64,000 nt of DNA. It comes from Dawidia soli (lineage in GTDB: Bacteria; Bacteroidota; Bacteroidia; Cytophagales; Cyclobacteriaceae). This document shows, piece by piece, positions 55,831-63,261 of this stretch. The stretch's first letter is position 1; each line of letters opens with the position of its first letter. A program made the translations under genes and the position numbers. The notes below the pieces were generated by a model, which was not told where the DNA came from, did no database searches, and was given only the letters and a program-made list of their open reading frames with translations. The stretch lies in assembly GCF_018598185.1 (NCBI RefSeq), contig NZ_JAHESC010000036.1, forward strand, positions 1-64,000, given 5' to 3'.

Positions 55831-55915
55831 TAGCCTCTCATATGAGAAAACACTAAACAGCATAAAAATCGTTGAAGGGTGATAATTTAAAAATACTAGC
55901 TCGGCACCGGGTAAT

Positions 55916-56201
55916 ATGGAAGTTTCCGCCCTGCCCCTGCATGCCATGACTTTTTTTGAAGAGTTAATTGAGGCGTCCAATCATTCCACAATACAGATGA
56001 TAATTTTTGATGAAAGTAAAGTGTCTCAGATAGGCAAAGTGCTTGAGGATTTAAAATGTTTCGTGGGAGGGAAGTCATCTTAAGAATCTTATTGCTGTAG
56101 ATGTTCCTCCAAATGTCTCCTATAAGGTTATTAAAGAATACCTTGATAAAGGCGAAAAAGAAAGTCGTTGGAGTTATAAGGAGGCCTGCTTGGGACAGTA
56201 G
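55916..56201 (+). pseudogene. Frameshifted immunity-like gene (DUF4265-like)
   Basis: The first 55 codons (MEVSALPLHAMTFFEELIEA to EDLKCFVGGKSS) run into a stop at 56081. The neighbouring frame continues NLIAVDVPPNVSYKVIKEYL and KGEKESRWSYKEACLGQ to a stop at 56201. Joined, they would form one small soluble protein whose end resembles DUF4265, a family found beside polymorphic toxins. A single frameshift near 56080 explains the break. Confidence 0.45.
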
Positions 56202-56371
56202 CCCAGGTGGCGGCAAATTCAGATTAGATTTTCATAGCTTTAGTACAAGAGGATCGACATTACATTTTCCATACTAACAACAGAGGCAATTCAATTAGTC
56301 TCCACAGAAGTTTAAAGTCCACTGAGATTTTGGCAACCAATCAAATAAAAATAAAAAAAGTAAAAGAATAA
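56170..56371 (+). pseudogene. Decayed toxin tail fragment
   Basis: The frame reads WDSSPGGGKFRLDFHSFSTR and GSTLHFPY before a stop at 56275, and after a shift of frame continues NNRGNSISLHRSLKSTEILA to a stop at 56371. The LDFHSFSTRGSTLHFP portion looks like the C-terminal domain of an RHS-tail nuclease-type toxin. No upstream domain is left. Confidence 0.4.
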
Positions 56372-56378
56372 CAGATAG

Positions 56379-56573
56379 CCTAACCAGGTCGTTTTTATTA
56401 ATTTTGATTTTTACGAAAGCCAAGATGATCGCGTTTTATTGAAAGAAATTCTCAAGTCCTTTTTACTCTTTGAGATCGCCTGTTTTTTTTCTTTTCGTAG
56501 AGAGGAAAACTTAACGGATGACAATGAGCTACTGAAATTAAGGAAACGAGTTCCACTCACTTTTGAGAAATAG
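56379..56573 (+). pseudogene. Possible remnant of a small gene
   Basis: A start-less 64-codon frame reads NQVVFINFDFYESQDDRVLL and LKLRKRVPLTFEK before a stop. Directly after two decayed fragments, it may be the remains of an immunity gene; composition is protein-like but no family is recognised. Confidence 0.25.
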
Positions 56574-56659
56574 GCGATCTTCCACTGCAACATATTCAAT
56601 AGACTCTTATAGGAATTTGACAAACGTTCATTTCAACACACAGCAAAATCTTACAGACC

Positions 56660-57124
56660 ATGATTAATCCACGTAACATATTGATTTTGACGTTGACACT
56701 TTTTTCTCTTAATCAGGATGCAAAAGGCCAGACGGATTACATTTTTTACGACTTGCCAGAAAAGGTAACATTAAAAGCAAAAGAGTATATAGATCAATAT
56801 ACTAATCGAAATGGCAAGATTGGTTTTATTGCTCAGCTTGACAAAAATGTTGATGACAACTATTTACTCTTCATTATCATAGATGATTTCGCAAAACAAG
56901 AACCCCCAAATCTCCTGTACGAAGCTGTGATAAAAAAAACCAATAGGATGATTAGGTTAGATGATGATAATCTTCTTCCCCTAATTACAGGTGAAGATGT
57001 GCATTTTGCATATCTTGGGGACGCACCGCCTCGCAAACCTGGTGGCCCAAAGGGAAAAAAAAAGGTGGTATTTAATCATGAATCGTATTCTATAACTTTT
57101 GATTTAACGGGGAAGATTTATTAA
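56660..57124 (+). CDS. Exported small protein, possible orphan immunity protein
   Basis: A 154-residue protein with a signal peptide (MINPRNILILTLTLFSLNQD, cleavage near GQ). The mature part is alpha/beta (EKVTLKAKEYIDQYTNRNGK, DDNYLLFIIIDDFAKQEPPN) with a basic GGPKGKKK loop before the final strands. No family is recognised. It follows decayed toxin fragments, so it may be a retained immunity gene. Confidence 0.55.
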   Translation: MINPRNILILTLTLFSLNQDAKGQTDYIFYDLPEKVTLKAKEYIDQYTNRNGKIGFIAQLDKNVDDNYLLFIIIDDFAKQEPPNLLYEAVIKKTNRMIRLDDDNLLPLITGEDVHFAYLGDAPPRKPGGPKGKKKVVFNHESYSITFDLTGKIY

Positions 57125-57360
57125 TAATGAAAGCCCAGCCTCGCCGGTTTTTATTGCTGAAAGAGATCGCCCTGATCACTACGATTATCACCGCGCCTGT
57201 GAATGTCACGTACGTTTGGAATATTGAGAATTATACAGCGGAAAAATCTGACGATGACTGGTGTTTTTTTCTAAATATTAAGAACACTGTCTAGGAACTC
57301 AACTATTCTGTTTTTTGGAGTACCTTGCTTTACGGGATAGTGATAACACAAATAAAAACA

Positions 57361-57960
57361 ATGCACCCTACAAAAACATTATTTTTCTTATCGTTATCCA
57401 GTGTAATGCTCTCGTGCTCCAGACCCAACAATTGTCTGTCGCCAATCCAATTTGCGCCAGGCGACCAGCCATACGTATACATCCAACACCCACATCCCTC
57501 GGGTCAACCATGTACTTATTCCGTAGCAACGCAATTCCAAACTGATGAAGGGGCCGTTACTTCGAATGGCTTTCTTGTATTTGAAGACCTTAAATTTAAA
57601 ATTAAGCTGGACTCGGCAAAAGGGAAACCAATAACATTTTTTTATTTCTCAAAGCATGTAGGCAAAATCTATCATCTTCCAATTGAAATTGGTGGGCGTA
57701 AAAAAGTACTGAACATGCGCCTTGAAAATATAATTGATACGCCTTCCCCAAACAAAGTTCATCAATTCAGGCTCATCGGTGGATTCGCACCCCCCGGTAT
57801 TAAAGATGACGTGGTTTTTTTTGTTGACATGAAAAGAGGTGTAATTGGGTCCTACATTTCCGCCTTCGAAAATACTCAAGAGGTCATTATTGCGCCACGG
57901 GGGAATATTCTTCGAGATTCATTGGACTATTCGAACAAACGGTTTAAACATTGGCTATAA
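57361..57960 (+). CDS. Lipoprotein of unknown function
   Basis: From the ATG at 57361 the product has 199 residues and a lipoprotein signal (MHPTKTLFFLSLSSVMLSC). An upstream in-frame ATG at 57325 would place charged residues before it. The mature domain is beta-rich (FLVFEDLKFKIKLDSAKGKP, LPIEIGGRKKVLNMRLENII). I do not recognise a family. It is in the AT-rich cassette region and may be an envelope immunity protein. Confidence 0.55.
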   Translation: MHPTKTLFFLSLSSVMLSCSRPNNCLSPIQFAPGDQPYVYIQHPHPSGQPCTYSVATQFQTDEGAVTSNGFLVFEDLKFKIKLDSAKGKPITFFYFSKHVGKIYHLPIEIGGRKKVLNMRLENIIDTPSPNKVHQFRLIGGFAPPGIKDDVVFFVDMKRGVIGSYISAFENTQEVIIAPRGNILRDSLDYSNKRFKHWL

Positions 57961-58003
57961 ACAACTTGTTAAGGATCTGTCTGAAAGGTGTAAATTGCAT
58001 GCT

Positions 58004-58726
58004 ATGGACCGGAATACACTCCTTCATCAAATTCAATCCAATATTAATATACACGGGTACCACATCACGTCAGTTGCAGGGACATTACTCCCCAGATTTG
58101 TCTATACCATCGGTTGCACAGATCTCTTTGGAGCAGATCTCGTGTTTTGCGGAGGCGAAGCATATTCCCAAGACGACATGATTCGGATCATCAAGGAAAT
58201 GGTCGGAGCATTAAAAAACGGTGCACAATGGAAGAATTTGACCTTGCAAGTTGATAATCTTGGTTCATTTTCTCTTTCTGAGGTTGATAATTCCTGGAGC
58301 AAATTGATAACACTTGGGATTTTTGATTATTACAAGAAAAACGATATCCGGGTGCTTCAAATCTCACCGGGTCAGGACCGTTTGACTTTAGACATTCCGG
58401 ATATGACGAAACCGTTCAACGTTGAGTCAGAGCCGGTCTGGCAATGGCTTATAAAGGAATGGAACTACCCGCTTCCGCCGACATCTACTGCGATCATAAA
58501 TGTAGAAGTCCTTTACGGTGAGAAAGCAACACAAATAATACGATGGGAACACGAGGAATGGGAAATTTTCTCAAAGCCAGTGGACAATGTTCCAAAAGAC
58601 GATATGCGTGCAATGCCGTTAGCCATACTTTTAGGTATTGATGAATCACTACAAGCTGTAATTCATTTACAAACAGGAGATGGACTTTGGCGCGACAAGG
58701 GTGAGCTCCCATGGAATGAGTGGTAG
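58004..58726 (+). CDS. DUF4262 domain protein, candidate immunity protein
   Basis: From the ATG at 58004 the product has 240 residues (MDRNTLLHQIQSNINIHGYH). Residues 25-50 read LLPRFVYTIGCTDLFGADLV, the hallmark of DUF4262, a family that occurs among immunity proteins of polymorphic toxins as well as elsewhere. The second half is a distinct domain (WNYPLPPTSTAIINVEVLYG, WEHEEWEIFSKPVDNVPKDD). No signal peptide, so it acts in the cytoplasm. The frame is open to 57845 but overlaps the lipoprotein gene there. Confidence 0.7.
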   Translation: MDRNTLLHQIQSNINIHGYHITSVAGTLLPRFVYTIGCTDLFGADLVFCGGEAYSQDDMIRIIKEMVGALKNGAQWKNLTLQVDNLGSFSLSEVDNSWSKLITLGIFDYYKKNDIRVLQISPGQDRLTLDIPDMTKPFNVESEPVWQWLIKEWNYPLPPTSTAIINVEVLYGEKATQIIRWEHEEWEIFSKPVDNVPKDDMRAMPLAILLGIDESLQAVIHLQTGDGLWRDKGELPWNEW

Positions 58727-58802
58727 TGATTTGTTGCATTCGTACTCCCGAGGTCCATCTAGGCATGGAGATTCTTTCGAGAGTGTGATGGAACTGCATT
58801 AA
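58716..58802 (+). pseudogene. Last codons of a lost toxin tip
   Basis: A 28-codon frame reads SDLLHSYSRGPSRHGDSFES then VMELH and stops 10 bases before the lipoprotein gene at 58813. The SRGPSRHGDSFESVMELH end has the look of an RHS-tail terminus. It overlaps the end of the DUF4262 gene by 11 bases, which marks a recombination junction. Confidence 0.35.
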
Positions 58803-58812
58803 TCAACCCAGT

Positions 58813-59196
58813 ATGAAGAAACAAAATATCTACTCTCTTATAATTTTCCTTGTGTTCATTACTATGGTGATGGCGTGTAATGAAAAGAAGTTCGATAAAA
58901 GACGATGGACCGCCAAAACTGATGCGAATTTTCGACCTAATGAAAGAGGGCAAATGATCAATGACCTTTTATCCAATCATAAATTAGTTGGCTTAAAATA
59001 TGTGGACATAATCACCCTATTGGGTGCTCCTGACGGCATCGACAGCAGCTCTGTGTTTTATGAAATAGAAATTGATTATGGTTCCGATATCGACCCGGTT
59101 TACAAAAAGGATCTATATTTATTCACAACCGAAGATTCAATAATAACTCATACGAGATTAAAGAATGGAAGAGAACATACTGAAGGTCGCACTTGA
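58813..59196 (+). CDS. Paralogue of the RHS-tip immunity lipoprotein, frameshifted at its end
   Basis: A 127-residue lipoprotein (MKKQNIYSLIIFLVFITMVM, then ACNEKKF) that closely matches the protein at 45789-46154 through GLKYVDIITLLGAPDGIDSS and EIDYGSDIDPVYKKDLYLFT. Near 59145 one G present in the first copy is missing (TAATAACTCATACG here, TAATAAGCTCATACG there). The last residues therefore read THTRLKNGREHTEG instead of SSYEIKEWKKE. The DNA after the shift still matches the other copy, so the change is recent. It probably guards against the same or a related tip; whether the altered end works is unknown. Confidence 0.75.
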   Translation: MKKQNIYSLIIFLVFITMVMACNEKKFDKRRWTAKTDANFRPNERGQMINDLLSNHKLVGLKYVDIITLLGAPDGIDSSSVFYEIEIDYGSDIDPVYKKDLYLFTTEDSIITHTRLKNGREHTEGRT

Positions 59197-59593
59197 AATT
59201 TCAATTCTTTTTGTACAAAACACAATACTTGCGCTGTGCTTGATCGCGCTAAACGTTGCTCTTCTCTTTTTTTTAAATGTGAGTCCTGAAATTAACATCC
59301 CTGTGAGTCGCAAGACGCTTACAACTATTCTTCAGTTTACCATAGTGATCATCTCGATCATTGTTATTGCAAATCCAGGCAAATATCTTTTTCCATCCGC
59401 CGCGTCGCTCCCATGGTTTGGACTACTGGCAATGAGACATTTTATATACAAGATTTTGGCAGCCGACTTTGAACAGGATAAAAATATCACCAAATTCATT
59501 CGAAGATTTTTTGAAATTTACATATTTCCATTCTTTGCCTTTTTCATCAGTTTATATCAATGTATTTACATATTCATCTGGTCGCATCCATAA
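59165..59593 (+). CDS. Four-pass membrane protein
   Basis: A 142-residue protein with about four hydrophobic segments (LALCLIALNVALLFFLNV, TILQFTIVIISIIVIANP, FLIPFFAFFISLY-like end). It starts inside the frameshifted tail of the lipoprotein gene, overlapping by 32 bases, which is unusual and may mean the lipoprotein formerly ended earlier. No family is recognised. A role as a membrane immunity protein is possible. Confidence 0.5.
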   Translation: MEENILKVALEISILFVQNTILALCLIALNVALLFFLNVSPEINIPVSRKTLTTILQFTIVIISIIVIANPGKYLFPSAASLPWFGLLAMRHFIYKILAADFEQDKNITKFIRRFFEIYIFPFFAFFISLYQCIYIFIWSHP

Positions 59594-59664
59594 AAACAAG
59601 TCAAAAAATTTCTCAGGTTGAGTGAAAGATCTTAATTAACGATAACAAAAAAAGTAGTTTACAG

Positions 59665-59835
59665 ATGATCGTTTTAGTTATTGGAATTTTGATGTCTACT
59701 CTGGGAATATTGATTTTAATTTATCTATTCAACAACGATTCATTCAATAAAAGGCCGATAAATGGCGGAATCGTACATACGACGTTTGCAGCGCTGGGAT
59801 TGATTATATATGGCATCTGTCTAATATTTTCATAA
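59665..59835 (+). CDS. 56-residue two-pass membrane peptide
   Basis: The frame from ATG 59665 encodes MIVLVIGILMSTLGILILIY, a short polar loop (NNDSFNKRPINGG) and a second hydrophobic segment (FAALGLIIYGICLIF). The two-helix profile is protein-like and it lies in a run of small membrane genes on the same strand. No family is recognised. Confidence 0.5.
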   Translation: MIVLVIGILMSTLGILILIYLFNNDSFNKRPINGGIVHTTFAALGLIIYGICLIFS

Positions 59836-59881
59836 TTAGTAATAGCTAATCGCCTTACAAAAGGGCTTTAGAAGAAAAGTA

Positions 59882-60157
59882 ATGAACGCAATAAAATCAT
59901 TTGTTCTCGTAAATCTCCTTCTGTTAGGCTATGTAATAGTTTTAGTTGTTTTAAGCATGTTTGACGTTTCGATCGCCGATTTAAGAATACATTTTGCTGT
60001 TAATTTTAACTATTACTATTTAATATTTATCGCCACGCCACTACTAACACTCACCCTTCCGGCTGCAACCATAAGAAGCAGGCTTCTCGTTTTGGGAATC
60101 TCGGTTATAGGGATTTTCGTTTTATATACAGGCCACAGCACTATCGTACCGTGGTAA
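59882..60157 (+). CDS. Small three-pass membrane protein
   Basis: A 91-residue protein with three hydrophobic segments (FVLVNLLLLGYVIVLVVLSM, YYYLIFIATPLLTLTLPA, LLVLGISVIGIFVLYTG). It is the last gene of the AT-rich island; base composition returns to GC-rich after about 60400. No family is recognised. The 303 bases that follow (60158-60460) hold no credible gene. Confidence 0.5.
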   Translation: MNAIKSFVLVNLLLLGYVIVLVVLSMFDVSIADLRIHFAVNFNYYYLIFIATPLLTLTLPAATIRSRLLVLGISVIGIFVLYTGHSTIVPW

Positions 60158-60460
60158 TAATAATTTATTAAGAATCTCCGCCCATCGACCCCGAAACGTG
60201 CTTCCTGAGGCAGGATTCCAGGCACGCTTCCCTTGCGGATTCACCCTTGGGGTTCTGGCCGATATGGGCAAAAAAGGAGGTGAACGGAGAATTGTATTGA
60301 GAGAAAAGATTACCTATTTGCATACAAACCAGACGCAACATGTTGTTATAGTGGCGCCGTATGGGGAGAAATCGTCGTAACATTACTCTGAAATTTGCAG
60401 GCCCAACTATTAAAAAAATCAGCCGGACATGCCAGGGAAAAATCGTACCTTCACGCCGCC

Positions 60461-61942
60461 ATGCGCGTTGTATTTTCCCTGCTTCTGAGTTTCTGTACAT
60501 TGGCTTCATACGGCCAAACCGATAGCCTGTTAACACGTCCGCAGCAGGCCCTCGACAGCCTGGCTCGAAAGCCCCTGCACCCGGGGCTGGATTCTGTGCA
60601 ACATGACTTTTATGCCTCGTCGGATAGCCTGAAAAATGCTTTCCGGGGCAAATTTGCTGGCCTGGACTCGGCGCAGGCCGGTACCCAGCACATCCTGGAC
60701 AGCTTGCAGGCCTTGCAGTTGCCCCACGAAGAATATGTTCAAAAGCTCGATAGCATCCGCCAAAAGCGGGAGTCGGAGATCCAATCGCTGAACCAGAAAA
60801 TGGAAGGGCTGAAGTCGAAGGCCACCGGGCGGATCAACAGCCTGGAGCTGCCGCCACAGGCCCAGGAGCAGGCAACGGCCCTGACGAGCCAGATCGACGG
60901 CTTTCAGCTGCCCGTGAAAGACCTGAACCTGGACGCCGTGGGGGTGGACAGCCCGTTCGGGAGTCTGAACGGCCTGACCAGCGCCGTGGACTCGCGCGTG
61001 GGCAAGATCGGCGCGCTCGGCGGCATGCCGGAGTTTCCCGGCGAGCTGGGACAGGTGAAAGATGTGACCGGCCAACTGGGCGGCTATCAGCAGGACATCA
61101 AAAACATAGCCGGCGGCAACCTGCAGGACGTCAAGCAGGTGCCGGGTGCGCTGGAAGGAAAGGCCGCCGAAGCGACGGGCCTGGGCGAGGTGACCAAACA
61201 AGCCGAGGCATTGAACCCGATGCTGGATGCGGCGAAGAACCCCGACGCGATGAAGCAGCAAGCGATCAAACAGGTGCAGCAGCAGGCCGTCAACCACTTT
61301 GCCGGCAAGGAGCAGGTGCTGCAGCAGGCGATGGAAAAGATGTCGAAGTTGAAAAGCAAATACGCGAGCCTGAACAGCCTGAAAGATATACCGAAGCGCA
61401 AGCCGAACGAAATGCGCGGCAAGCCGCTGCGGGAGCGCCTGCTGCCGGGCATCGCGTTGCAGATCCAGAAGAAGGGCGACGACGTGCTGGTGGACTTCAA
61501 TCCCTATATAGGCTACAGGTTGTCGGGCCGCCTGACCAGCGGAGCGGGATGGAACCACCGTGCAAGCTATAATACCGACCGCAACGGCCTGACGATGGCG
61601 CCGCGGATCTATGGGCCGCGCGCGTACGGTGAGTTTAAGCTAGGCAAAGGATTTTCGCCGCGTGCGGAGTTCGAGTATATGAATACCTACGTGCCGCCGC
61701 AGCTGCAAACGCCCGCCACCGACCCCGGTGTGCGCGAGTGGGTGCCGGGCGCGTTTGTGGGCATGAAGAAAGACTATCGTTTTATCCGGTCCGTGAAAGG
61801 TACGGCAATGATCATGCTGCGGGTATTTAACGTCGATCATAAAAGCCCGTATGCCGATGTGCTGAATGTGCGCTTCGGGTTTGAGTTCCCGCAGAAAAAG
61901 AAAAGCAAGAAGGAGAAGCAGACGGACGCTGATAAGAAATAA
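60461..61942 (+). CDS. Exported coiled-coil protein with C-terminal outer-membrane-like domain
   Basis: From the ATG at 60461 the product has 493 residues and a signal peptide (MRVVFSLLLSFCTLASYGQ); an in-frame ATG at 60395 adds a non-signal leader. Residues 20-330 are rich in Ala, Gln, Leu and Lys with long helical, probably coiled-coil stretches (EEYVQKLDSIRQKRESEIQS, MKQQAIKQVQQQAVNHFAGK). The last 150 residues are beta-rich (DVLVDFNPYIGYRLSGRLTS, YGEFKLGKGFSPRAEFEYMN), suggesting an outer-membrane barrel or lipocalin-like domain, followed by a Lys-rich tail. It may be an envelope scaffold. GC-rich codon use matches the host regions, not the island. Confidence 0.6.
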   Translation: MRVVFSLLLSFCTLASYGQTDSLLTRPQQALDSLARKPLHPGLDSVQHDFYASSDSLKNAFRGKFAGLDSAQAGTQHILDSLQALQLPHEEYVQKLDSIRQKRESEIQSLNQKMEGLKSKATGRINSLELPPQAQEQATALTSQIDGFQLPVKDLNLDAVGVDSPFGSLNGLTSAVDSRVGKIGALGGMPEFPGELGQVKDVTGQLGGYQQDIKNIAGGNLQDVKQVPGALEGKAAEATGLGEVTKQAEALNPMLDAAKNPDAMKQQAIKQVQQQAVNHFAGKEQVLQQAMEKMSKLKSKYASLNSLKDIPKRKPNEMRGKPLRERLLPGIALQIQKKGDDVLVDFNPYIGYRLSGRLTSGAGWNHRASYNTDRNGLTMAPRIYGPRAYGEFKLGKGFSPRAEFEYMNTYVPPQLQTPATDPGVREWVPGAFVGMKKDYRFIRSVKGTAMIMLRVFNVDHKSPYADVLNVRFGFEFPQKKKSKKEKQTDADKK

Positions 61943-61956
61943 CCAGCTTTGTACGA

Positions 61957-62403
61957 ATGAAAAGCCATCCTACCGCGAAATCCATCGTCCCCCACCAGAC
62001 ATTGGAACAGCTGGAGAGCGACTTTTGGGGCGAACCTCCCGTGGGGGTATCAAGCCTCGTCTCGAAGTGTTACGAGCTCCGCAGAAAAAGAATCAACGAT
62101 TTCGAGGCTGGCGACTTCAGAATATTAATTGGCCAGCAAATCGGTCTGCCTTTTCTGGTCCCCTTCGCCATAAACCTACTCGATGACAACGCCTTTATAG
62201 AGGGAGACTACTACGAAGGAGATCTGTTAAAAAGCGTATTAACGATCAACCCGGAATTCTGGAAAGCAAACCCGGAATTAAAAGAAAATATCACCCGGAT
62301 CTTCGAAAGAAATAAAGATACGCTGACGCACGAGGCTCCCATCGATCAGAAGATCAAAGCAGAACTGATCGAAGCATATAGCAATCTGTTGAGCCTACGC
62401 TAA
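61957..62403 (+). CDS. CDI system immunity protein (CdiI_2-like)
   Basis: A 148-residue cytoplasmic protein. The start HQTLEQLESDFWGEPPVG, the middle FEAGDFRILIGQQIGLPFLV with PFAINLLDDNAF, and EGDYYEGDLLKSVLTINPEF fit the family annotated as contact-dependent growth inhibition system immunity protein. These bind and block the toxin domain of a CDI or RHS effector. No matching toxin gene is beside it, so it is an orphan immunity gene here. It starts 14 bases after the coiled-coil gene and may be co-transcribed with it. Confidence 0.8.
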   Translation: MKSHPTAKSIVPHQTLEQLESDFWGEPPVGVSSLVSKCYELRRKRINDFEAGDFRILIGQQIGLPFLVPFAINLLDDNAFIEGDYYEGDLLKSVLTINPEFWKANPELKENITRIFERNKDTLTHEAPIDQKIKAELIEAYSNLLSLR

Positions 62404-62589
62404 TTCGCGTTCCTGTTGCAATGATTGATTCCTATCATTCATAAAGTCATCCGAAAAACCAGACAGACTATCGTAAAAATTCTGCCAGGGATTATGAAAC
62501 GGTATGATATAAACTACACTTCCTATTTTCTCCAAACGGATATCCTCCCCGTCGGTCTGAGGATATGGAAATGTCGCAAATTCGTCAGT
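62395..62589 (-). pseudogene. VapB-like antitoxin remnant
   Basis: On the minus strand an open frame with no start reads DGEDIRLEKIGSVVYIIPFH and NPWQNFYDSLSGFSDDFMND followed by RNQSLQQEREL. The SDDFMxxRxQxxxQERE ending is the toxin-binding tail of many VapB antitoxins. The DNA-binding N-terminus is degraded, with an in-frame TGA at 62590-62592, and no VapC PIN-domain gene follows. Its end overlaps the CDI immunity gene by 9 bases. Confidence 0.6.
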
Positions 62590-62620
62590 TCAATTGTCTT
62601 CAATGAAAATCGTATAACTG

Positions 62621-62968
62621 CTACGTTTTCTGTTCAACATTTACAGTAGCGGTCGGTTCTTCTTCAACAATGTTAATCAACGTTACATCGAGAACATCTT
62701 CAAGTTTCGAAATTGTTTCGAGCGTGAGGTTTTCCGACCCGCGAAGTATTCTTGATACGTATTGTCGCGAAACATTCATCAACTGTGCCAGCTCCGTTTG
62801 CGTCATTTTTTTTTCATCCAACACGTCGAGAACACGAAGTGATATGTCCGCGGACCGCTTCATCCAGGCCCGATTTTCCTGCTTGTATGCCGGGAGGTCC
62901 ATCCAACCCGATGGCCGATCGGTTGTGGTTATCTTTTTGAGTTTGCCGTTTTCCATTCTGTGCTTCAT
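62621..62968 (-). CDS. XRE/HigA-type antitoxin or regulator
   Basis: A 115-residue protein from the ATG at 62968 (MKHRMENGKLKKITTTDRPS). A helical region precedes a canonical helix-turn-helix, KKMTQTELAQLMNVSRQYVS followed by RILRGSENLTLETISKLEDV. The order toxin-then-HTH with the fragment upstream matches HigBA-type modules, so this is probably the surviving antitoxin. The frame is open to 63022, but that part is read in the toxin remnant's other frame. Confidence 0.8.
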   Translation of the reverse strand: MKHRMENGKLKKITTTDRPSGWMDLPAYKQENRAWMKRSADISLRVLDVLDEKKMTQTELAQLMNVSRQYVSRILRGSENLTLETISKLEDVLDVTLINIVEEEPTATVNVEQKT

Positions 62969-62991
62969 CCTGACGTGCCTTACAGCGTTTT

Positions 62992-63093
62992 TTACAGACT
63001 TATTTGGCTCACGTTGTTCCAAATCACGTCTGGCTCGTAGACGACGGCATAGACCTTGTCAGAAAACTTCTCATGTATCTGCCTAACGCGCAT
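62992..63093 (-). pseudogene. Truncated HigB/RelE-like toxin start
   Basis: A 33-codon frame reads MRVRQIHEKFSDKVYAVVYE then PDVIWNNVSQISL and a stop, 23 bases before the HTH gene. The opening resembles the N-terminal strand and helix of HigB/RelE-like toxins; the rest is missing. The family call is tentative. Confidence 0.4.
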
Positions 63094-63261
63094 TGTCAAC
63101 GTATAGATTAACAAAAATCAGCCTGAATAAAGTCCCTTGCAATATTTTTTAAGTAAAAATTTTCAGGAAAACTGCTTTTTTTGAATCTATCGCACTATTT
63201 ATCAAACATTTACATCAAAAATTCAGCCTCGCACATACCGGGCCTCCTTCGGCACGCTGAT

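Noticed and set aside
57127-57294. 55-codon frame starting MKAQPRRFLLLKE
   Set aside because: Its start lies in a terminator-like GCCCAGCCTCGCCGGTTTTT stretch after an immunity-like gene and it lacks protein character in its second half.
60168-60536. Minus-strand 122-codon frame and an overlapping plus-strand 60-codon frame
   Set aside because: The frame overlaps the signal peptide of the well-supported plus-strand gene, and the sequence matches no family I know.
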